Shown: positions 55,600 through 64,000 of the stretch, piece after piece
Position numbering within the stretch: the first letter of the stretch is position 1
Layout of the letters: every line of letters begins with the position of its first letter
Source: Mactromeris polynyma
Taxonomy: Eukaryota > Mollusca > Bivalvia > Venerida > Mactridae
Direction: 5' to 3'
DNA: 64,000 nucleotides
Assembly (NCBI GenBank): GCA_032209605.1
Contig: JASFXZ010000040.1
Location: 310,001 to 374,000 of the forward strand
Notes under the pieces: model-generated
The model's input: only the letters and a program-made list of their open reading frames with translations
The model's database searches: none
Told to the model about the DNA's origin: nothing
Position numbers and translations under genes: made by a program

Positions 55600-57570
55600 A
55601 TTTCATCAGTAACGTTGTGTTCTTATGAGCACTCTATATTAACAACCGTAGTAAAATCGATTTAAGGAATTCTTAGCCATTCTCACTCAAACTTCCGAAA
55701 CCATGTGATAGCTTTATTTGTTTACATTTTGTCCCAATAGTAATAATAAATATGGAATGAGTTATGCAAAGTTTAAAATATTCATACATAAATTGGAAAC
55801 AAGACAAAAATCTCACTTATTTCTCAACAATTCACTGCCTCAATTATCATTCCAAATTCAAAGTCATTATTTAAGTATTTCATAGTATATTTAACGACAA
55901 TATGGCTACTTATATGAAAAACGGATTTCATTAAAGTTCTTGGAAACTGACAGGTAATCGTACTTTATAAAATCGCATTAGTCCAACAAAATGGTATAAC
56001 AAGGTGCTTGAAATTTACGTGACTCAGTTTTCAACCTTAAAGAAAACAACGCTTGAGCTGTATAAAAAACGTCACATTTGGAAGTGTTATAGGGATGTTT
56101 TATAACTACAACATGCATTAGGCAGAAAATACCAATGTGTCCTCCAAAGCAATTCCAAACTAGAAAATGGCAATATCGGAATTGTTAACACGTATCTTTA
56201 CGTGACTGCAATCATAAGCAGTATACATGAATTGCAATAAAATGAATGTATTTAACTCAATTGAAACAATCCTTTACATGTTCTGAACAGATTTATTTTA
56301 ACACCTCGCCTGTACTTTGACTTGAAGAAAATATAGCGTGTAATATAAAAACAACTTTAGATGACGTATCTTTACGTGACGTCATTATCATAATTATGTG
56401 GATTTTGACATCAATGTGAAGCTCCGGTAATGTCACTGGGTAGCTGTACTTTGAACTAAAGTCGTTATTGTGTTTGTGTATAGTTATAAAACATACATAT
56501 GCAAATTTAAGGTGGAAATTGAATAACAACTATAATTATTATTGACATTGGCACCCATTCCTACGAAATACAGAAGGCTAAAGACAGATACCAAGAATAT
56601 TCTTATTTTTACGTAAACAAAAAATAAGATTTTTTTCTCTCGAACCATACAATTTCAACTTGTAATGAAATTACTTGAAATTTAGATTTGAAGATAAATT
56701 AGTTTGTGATATATTTATCGTAATTTTCTGTGCATACTTTTGTACGAAAACAGTTTGAGTGCCAATATTTAGCAACGCCATTTGTTTTGTTGAGCTATTT
56801 CAAATAAACTAATTAATTTGCGCATGTCATCCACAGTTTTTTCAAATAACTGTATAAATTGTTAACAGCATCATTTGAAACAAGTGAAGTGTATGGTTCC
56901 GAAAAAGGTACATACATGTGTAAAGCAGACGACAACAAGTGGATCATACATCTTATCCAAAGCCTGTGTGGCATTTATAGAGACAAACTATGAGGGAAAT
57001 ATATTTAAAATCAGAATGTAACTTACGTGATAATTATATAATGTTGAATGAAATCAAATACAATTGTTGCATCTTTGAAAAATACGCTCTAAGTACGAGT
57101 ACCTTTAGAGTTCATGCTAAATTGGTACGTTTTATATTCATATTACGATCATTATATAACCCCATGTGCAATATTCTCTCTGATCCAGTCAATAGGACAT
57201 CGTTATATTTACGTGACTTTTGAATTTCTGCAAAATGGCGCATACTGTCGTTTCGTATGGGGATTGTAATATACCGCGTTTTCAGTGAAGTTATTTTTCA
57301 TTATGCAAGTCAATTATAATCATGCGTAGTGTACGTGACAATCAGACACACGAGGTGACAAACATTTGTTATACGTGTTATTTGAACTCGTGATTAGTTA
57401 CATTGTTGACGTGTCATCTATGTAAGGATCTTCAGAGCAAATTTGGGGTATTAACATCTACTAATTATTTTTGTGACAAAGTGTTAAAATGTTCAGTTCC
57501 ACAATTTATTTCAATACGGAAAGACAATATTAATAAGGATGTTGGGCGGTCAGGAAATGGGCGTAATAAA
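55600..57570. other. Intergenic, nothing recognised
   Basis: AT-rich with chance ORFs only. Also covers the region upstream of the glycosyltransferase-like ORF, where I saw no clear promoter element. Confidence 0.5.
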
Positions 57571-57578
57571 CATATACA

Positions 57579-57935
57579 TTGTTTAAACAAACGTATGTGA
57601 TAGAGAAATATGTCAAATATCAAATACCAATGAAACATAGATCTGCCTTAGCCTTGTTTAGATGTTGGGTGGCCCCACTGAGACTAGAGACTGGAAGATA
57701 CGAAAATATTCCTGAGAACCAACGTTTATGTCCAATCTGTAAAGCTGACATTGAAAATGAATTACATGTACTGTTTCACTGTAATGCCTACCAAAGGTTT
57801 AGAGATGCTCTTACACTTAAAGCATGTGAAGTGAATAGTAATTTCCTAAACCTCTCTGACAAAGATAAGTGAATATTTGTAATGAAAATATGATTAGGGT
57901 TAGTGCCAAGACCTGTTTTATGATTTTAAGGGAAA
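57579..57935 (+). pseudogene. LINE ORF2 C-terminal fragment with Cys/His motif
   Basis: Encodes KHRSALALFRCWVAPLRLET, GRYENIPENQRLCPICKADI and ENELHVLFHCNAY: a CxxC...HxxxxxC arrangement (57729-57782) like the zinc-knuckle-like end of invertebrate non-LTR ORF2, then FLNLSDKDK, a stop, and in-frame IRVSAKTCFMIL as in longer relatives. No RT domain upstream. A truncated relic. Confidence 0.65.
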
Positions 57936-59870
57936 CGATTTACTGTACACATGATAATCCCTTTGTTCTATTTTTATTCCTATTTTATTTTTGTTATGCA
58001 ATTATGTTACAGTGTATGAGACATGATATCATAGCTAGCTCTAACATACATGGAATAACAAAAACTGATGAAGACAGCAGATTTAAACTTTTCTATAACA
58101 ATTTTTCTGCTTGTATTTGTATAGCTACGTTTGTATCATGTCATGGAGTTTTTACGTTCTTGCTCTTCCACCTTCTCCTACAATTAAAGTCAATTTCATT
58201 TGTCACATTTTGTATACACATTTTCAAAAGAAGTCTTAACTACAAGATTAAAATATTTTAGCATCTATTATAATCTGGTTTCTATCAGCAATGTGACAAG
58301 TTGGATTTGCAAAAAGCTTTGACTTTGGACGTCTATTAAAATGTACCTGGTACTGAAATACATGCCCCATTTCCAAGTGTAATCCAAAATGTTAAATTGT
58401 AAAGTACAAACTGACTTACTGGGATGCTAACAACAATTCCAAGTAACAATACTATAAATGATGCCTGTTCCATAATTCTCACAAATATTAGTTTATGATA
58501 TTTTTGCCGTTCTGTTCATTCCTAGTGGATAATATGGGCACATGTATTTCAGTCTCCTAGTCTTAAACCATATGGCACTTTTCATATCAAACATGCTGTT
58601 AACTAAATGTGGAATTTTTGAAATCGATTTTGTGTGTTTTAATTCCATATATGATACTTCATAATCAAACAAAACGAAATGTAGTCGAGTATGTTTGATT
58701 ATTCTCAATTTATATGTTTATAAATGCGTAAGAATGTTATTATTAAATCTATCTTTCATGGAACACTGTACTTATACATGTAATCACTTGTTATCAAAAT
58801 AATTATTTTGTCTTCTTATACCATTTGTTGTCAATGTTCAACGTTCTCATATCTTCATTTTGAAATACTGTTGTATTAACATTCAAATGTCCACTTTTCT
58901 TGCATATGTTTGTATTTCTATAACGAAACCTGTCATTTTTCACGAAACACATTTATATTGCACTGTTATGTACGAGTATATAACTATATGTAAACTATAT
59001 GTAAACTGAGATAGGATATGTTCCCTTAATATATTGTTTTTATCTTACAATGTCCAAATATTTCATTTGATATATTTCACAGATGGCATCACAGATGGCA
59101 TCGTATTTCTTCATACATATCATTGCCTGGGATATGAAGATGTTTTTTTGTTTTCTTCAGACATGTTGTTTCCTTACGATGGTCGAACATTTAATTTCAT
59201 TGCGTTTAGAATACAAGTAAAACTATTATTAATCACCTGCTAAGGTATATACCCCTTAAAACAATTATATATTAAATCATTAACCCCACCTTCTCCGTTT
59301 AAACTAACCCCATCCAACCGTCCTACCCTAGTTTTAGAGTATTGGCCTCTCCGTATATTTACAAACTAAATATACAAAACTAAAACGAAGCTTCAATCAT
59401 ATTCTATTTATTTAATTAGAGAAGTATTGCCTGCTGTATGATATGTATAACATTGTATTGATATTGCTGTTTTCACATTTTTCCACTATGTTGTTATTGA
59501 TATGTGTCAATCTCACGGGCCTCCGGCCTACAGATATATTGAAAATAAAACGTACTACTACATAATATTTTATCAATGTTGAAGTACAAACAACATTGCA
59601 TTGTAGATAGTCTGTGATATTGTGTTAATTAGTCAGTGTCTATAAGCCAAGTGTGGCTGAGCACAAAATATTTTTATGTTTTTACTTTGTAAAATGTACT
59701 GTAATATTTTATGTTTGACACTATAATAAACTATTAAAACTACGCTTGCTTTCACAAAAATGTACAAAACCACATATGCTGCTATTCTAACGTCTCCAGA
59801 CTGTATTAGGAATCAAACAATATTTATATAACTTAGTTCATGTAATTGTTACATATATGTATGTTTATTT
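57936..59870. other. Intergenic, nothing recognised
   Basis: AT-rich sequence, no similarity recognised. Confidence 0.5.
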
Positions 59871-61584
59871 ATTCTCAACAGAGCCGTAGCTGGGCTGTTT
59901 TTAATGATACGCACGACTGGGGGAGGTACAAGGAGGGGGTTTCCCCCTCGTTTGTAAAGCGTGGGTACCATACCCAACAATATCGCGTATCAGATTAATC
60001 CAGTCGATGCAGATCGATATCGATGGGGATTTTGGTCAGCAGTCAATTTATCTGTCGGTAGTTTCCGTAAGTGATCGTAATTTTTTCCGATGATCACCGA
60101 TTGATAACTGGTTAAACACATTAACATGTAGCCTCGGGCTATCTTAGATCTATTTATCCGATAAACGGGTTTTCAGGTTTTCACAATTTCTATTGCCTCA
60201 GACATTAAAAACCTTAAAAATAAAAACCGTATGACTCTATACTAATTCATTGTTTTAAAGACAACACGTGTCATGCTCACATCAACGTCATTTTGGTTTG
60301 GCGACGACATCTGAACATCATTGAACGTTCTATGACGGAAGTGGGGTTTTTGGCCATTTAATTTCACCCATGTTTTAGCAGATCATTTTTATATACCTTT
60401 AGATGTAATGGCTTTATAGCTTTTGTTTTTATACTTATTTTTTCAGGATAGTATTCAGTGATAGTAATTTAAAGGTGTATTTAATCCAAAATAAGGAAAT
60501 AAATGAAAGAAAATCAAACAAGGTACACATGTTTATTTATTACTACTGTACACGTACTTACTATTACGAGAAAATTACAAAATCAGAGACAAACAAAATA
60601 CAGCAGTCACTGGATTGTTGGAGCTGGACAAGTGATGTCCTGATACGTAGGTCGCACATACGGTCTTACAACTTTGTATAAGTACTCCTTTCGTTCCTGA
60701 CTTAGTCAATGTGGTTGAATAGCTAGTGGAAGTACATCTTGTGTGAAGCTGTAGTCTCGACACCGAAGGATGTTAATCATTGTTTCACAGGAACTACAGT
60801 TTTCTTTCACGGTTACACTCCCTAGTTCATCTGATGACATCCTGAAGTACTCATATTTTCATGTTAATACAATGTCACAAGAAGAGAATTAGACAATTAT
60901 AAATATAAAATATAATTAAATTGTAATCAATTGTTATGTGTTGATTGACATTTTTAACAAACAATTTGACAATTATAGACACAGTTCTAACAGTTGTTTA
61001 ATTTTGAAACTGATATGCTTACACTTACGATATCAACTTGATGAACACTTATTAACACACAGAGTTATCAGAATTAAGTGTAATTACATTGTTAATTAGA
61101 ACCATATTTTTTTATCGTTTATATTTCTCGAAAACATATGTTGTTCAGTGGAAGTGTATCTATATCTCAAATGTAAGAAATTCAAGCAATATATGTCTAA
61201 TACACACTCTTTAATATTTGCTTTATTTTGAATCGGAAGACGGGATATTCTTATGAATTAAGGCTTTTACTCAAGCATGCTTTATTATTCATTATGACTT
61301 CATAATCATCGTAATCCCAATGGTAAAAATAAATAACCTATAATTACCTTATTCCACGAATTGGTTTGAAGATTGGTGCCAAAAATGCTTTCCAATCACG
61401 CCATTGCCACGCTAGGTATCTGACTGCTACATTTGTGGCAGACAACATTTTGAAGCTGTTGCAATGAGTCACCATCAGTACGGTGGGTGGTAAAGTTTCT
61501 TCATTGACGCAAAAAAACTTATCTAAAAGTCCGGTTGTAATGTAACAATAAAACGGTATGTCAGCATACGACTTTACAAAAGGG

Positions 61585-61660
61585 AAGCGTAGTGGTTCGA
61601 AAGGTAGAGGGTCTGATTCCTGATTCGAAGGTCGTGAGTTCAAGCCCCAACGTTGGGTTT
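61585..61660 (+). repeat. tRNA-like sequence
   Basis: GCGTAGTGGTTCGAAAGGTA then GTCGTGAGTTCAAGCCCC (B box) at tRNA-like spacing. Arms pair only in part; likely a SINE head or tRNA pseudogene. Confidence 0.45.
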
Positions 61661-61810
61661 TGACCACGAACTTCACAATGCCTGAATTTGGCGCGAGTAC
61701 TGGTAAACAACCCAAGAAGCAGCTATTGAGAGTGATTAGCATAAGTTGTAAGAACTTGTTTCACAATCCATAAAAGGCTAGGTTACTAAACTTAAATTCC
61801 ACAATCATAT

Positions 61811-61852
61811 ATACCCAACTTTCGTGTCACTGCGGTCCGACCAACTTCCTAT
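61811..61852 (+). repeat. 42-bp dispersed block, copy 2
   Basis: Matches 37445-37486 at 40 of 42 positions, same strand. Confidence 0.7.
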
Positions 61853-63289
61853 AGAATTATAAAAGGAAAATATCGTCAAACCGCGATAAATCGAAATATG
61901 TTAAAGGTAACTTTCGTGTGTATCGACTTACTAGTTGACTTTAATCGCAAAATGTAATTGTATGTCGTAATATTGCCTTTGACTATTGCAAACCACGTTG
62001 ACATACGGCATGTACATGTTTTATGAATGTATACTCAATTAAAATTAATTTACATGAACAACTCATTAAGAAGGAATAATCGATTATGTATTCGTAACAG
62101 CTGGCATATTCGCATTGGCAGATGTCAGTAATTTGCATTATTGTCAACAACATTTACATAAACGACTCATTGAAATGCACATTTGATTACGTGTGAGAAA
62201 CAGTTGGCATATGTAAATAAAAGTATACATGCATTTGTTCCTAGGTACGTGTATATGTATCATTTGTTTATAAAATTTCATTTAACGAAAAACGTTTTTG
62301 TTCTCGTTCGATTAACCGGTTAACTGTTCAATATAATTTTCGGTTAACTGATTAGCAAAACAATCGAATATTCCCTTGCATAGTTAATATCCATATTTTC
62401 CACTTGAGGCTGTTCCAGGAAAATATGCATGGGAGGGTAGGATCTTCTAGCATTTTATTGTATAGGTAGGGGGTATTATTTCATTGAAATTATCTTGGTC
62501 TGGCAAAAATATAATTCAATGTTGGCTGTAGCAGTTGCTTTCTCTGTAAAATCAAATAATTTGCTGACTGAAAATGCATTTTTATGTACATGTATTCATT
62601 TTCATTTGATATGGTTAATATCAACAAATAATCAAAACAGTCCTCAATTTGTTGTATTAATTTATGTTGTATGAAATAATAAAGTGACTGTAGTGTTTAT
62701 CAATGTTATGTTTATAAAATTTCAATCAGAATCAAGGTTTCTACTCTTAATTCTAATTAATTGTCACCATAGCAACCATGTTTTTGTTTTTTAGAAGAGT
62801 TTTAGTCTTATTGATTTATATTGTTAAGATGGGGACACTAGACATAACTATGAATTAGTTTATGTAGGTCAGGAAGTATAGTTTGTTACATATGAAAACT
62901 ACAATAAAAGCAGGTTTTTAAATGAATTAGTGTGGTTATAGCTCTCACCCCTTTGCTACAAAAACATTATTATTAAGAAAGGATGAAGATTGAACTCCCA
63001 AATATTGTTGGCATGCGTTTAAGATATTCTTCTTTGAAAATCTGCAAATAAAATCATGGTTTTAAATGTAATAGACAAAATAAGTAGTTGTATTGGTCAG
63101 TGTCATTATAATTTCTGTTGAAAAGAGACTATGTATGTTTGCGATGCTAGAAAGCTTAGTAGCTACCATTATACAGCCTAACTTGCCGAAACAAAATGCA
63201 AGGCAAAGTTTTATGGTGCAAAATTCAATATATCTTTTTCGAAAGAGGCTACAATAAGTATCACGAATGTATATTGCATTCTGTTAAAT

Positions 63290-63428
63290 CACAGTGGGTG
63301 GCTAATTAAGGCTCGAACGATAATGATCACGAGACGTTAAAGTATCGTATATATATAATTGGTTATAGCATGGAGCCTAAGTCGATCAGATCTGGGGAAT
63401 TTGCAATGAGCCAGAAAGTTGGACATGA
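63290..63428 (+). repeat. 139-bp dispersed block, copy 2
   Basis: Colinear with 38371-38509: cacagtgggtggctaattaa, gagacgttaaagt, ggttatagcatggagcc, tcgatcagatctggggaat, gagccagaaagttggacatg. Lacks the downstream tail of the first copy. Confidence 0.75.
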
Positions 63429-64000
63429 AAATGGCGATGTTGTATGTACTTGGTTAATGTCAATATATGTACGTATAGCTCAATAGCTGCGCTGTAACCA
63501 TTCACCCCCCCCCTCAGCCTTCGATTTCTAATGCTGATTTAAAGTTTTTAGTTTTTCGACTTTTGAAAATGATGATACGCACGGGCATACGTGCGTATGC
63601 CCAGCTACGGGCCTGCTCAATGATTCGTTTTATAAGACTTTGCTGCAGTTTTGTCGCATTTAATATGTTTTATTTTGGAAAAAAAGTCTTTCTATAATAT
63701 TAACTGCGTTCTGTGACCAATATATTACAGGGATAGGCAACGGATGCGATAAATCAATAATTGCTCTAAAATGATGTCGTCGAGTAAAAATCGATATTTA
63801 ACGCTCGCTTAATGATTTAAAGCGGCGCGTGTTCACTAAAATACCCATAATTTAAAGACTATTTAAGCAATTTTCACAATATATGCATCGATAGAAAGCT
63901 ATTAAAATTGTCCACTTGGGCTTAAATTAATTGTTTTTCTAAGTTTTATGGCGAGTTAAAGTGATTCGGTTAATGAAAATGTTGCAACAAATAAACTCGG

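Larger units (their letters stand above)
59879..63615. mobile_element. Possible hAT-like inverted-repeat element, 3.7 kb
   Basis: Left end CAGAGCCGTAGCTGGGC; right end is the reverse complement of CAGGCCCGTAGCTGGGC (two differences in 17). Both are followed inward by GATACGCACG words. CTCAA lies outside both ends (59874-59878, 63616-63620), a possible 5-bp target duplication. The interior carries no transposase ORF, includes a tRNA-like head and two dispersed blocks, and may have been filled by later insertions. Two unrelated solo ends are an alternative. Confidence 0.4.

Overview
This window is eukaryotic, AT-rich nuclear DNA. It holds one large intron-rich gene surrounded by intergenic sequence full of transposable elements. 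Several dispersed repeats look like ones I associate with bivalve molluscs: tRNA-headed SINEs with a conserved central domain, a repeat reading 'gggccataactctg' that ends in a GGACGGACAACGCC-type tail, and LINE tails ending in repeated TTCTG. The gene's protein is animal-type. I read the source as a mollusc, probably a bivalve; this is an inference and I make no species call.

Region 1-9100 is repeat-bearing intergenic DNA: two tRNA-like/SINE copies, two CACTC/GAGTG MITE copies, a 'gggccataactctg' repeat and a decayed LINE reverse transcriptase. Region 8984-29018 (minus strand) is the centrepiece, an almost complete gene for dihydropyrimidine dehydrogenase (DPYD), the first enzyme of uracil and thymine breakdown. 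I placed 22 coding exons by splice sites and protein similarity. They give about 1033 residues, against 1025 in human, and residue numbering matches human exactly through the catalytic Cys671. Two anomalies stand out: exon 15 carries one extra base that breaks the frame, and intron 16 uses a GC donor. A 761-bp inverted-repeat transposon (29161-29921, TA on both sides) begins only 142 bp upstream of the start codon.

Region 29900-44400 is accessory: a second copy of the same SINE, a broken intron-bearing DDE transposase with a D-D spacing of 89 residues and about 81 residues to the third acidic position (DD82E-like), and a 44-bp minisatellite (34315-36673) that is open in all three plus-strand frames and runs into a unique charged C-terminus. 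LINE fragments and more SINEs follow.

Region 44400-50100 holds a 17-bp minisatellite of about 1.46 kb and a 1564-bp foldback-type element (48517-50080). The latter has 20-bp perfect termini, a 6-bp target duplication and long arms made of CGATG/CATCG tandem repeats. Region 50100-64000 contains one apparently intact ORF for a type II membrane glycosyltransferase-like protein (54663-55568, minus), a LINE C-terminal fragment, and a possible 3.7-kb hAT-like inverted-repeat element (59879-63615). The genes do not form a pathway together. DPYD is the only gene that can be assigned a metabolic role with confidence.
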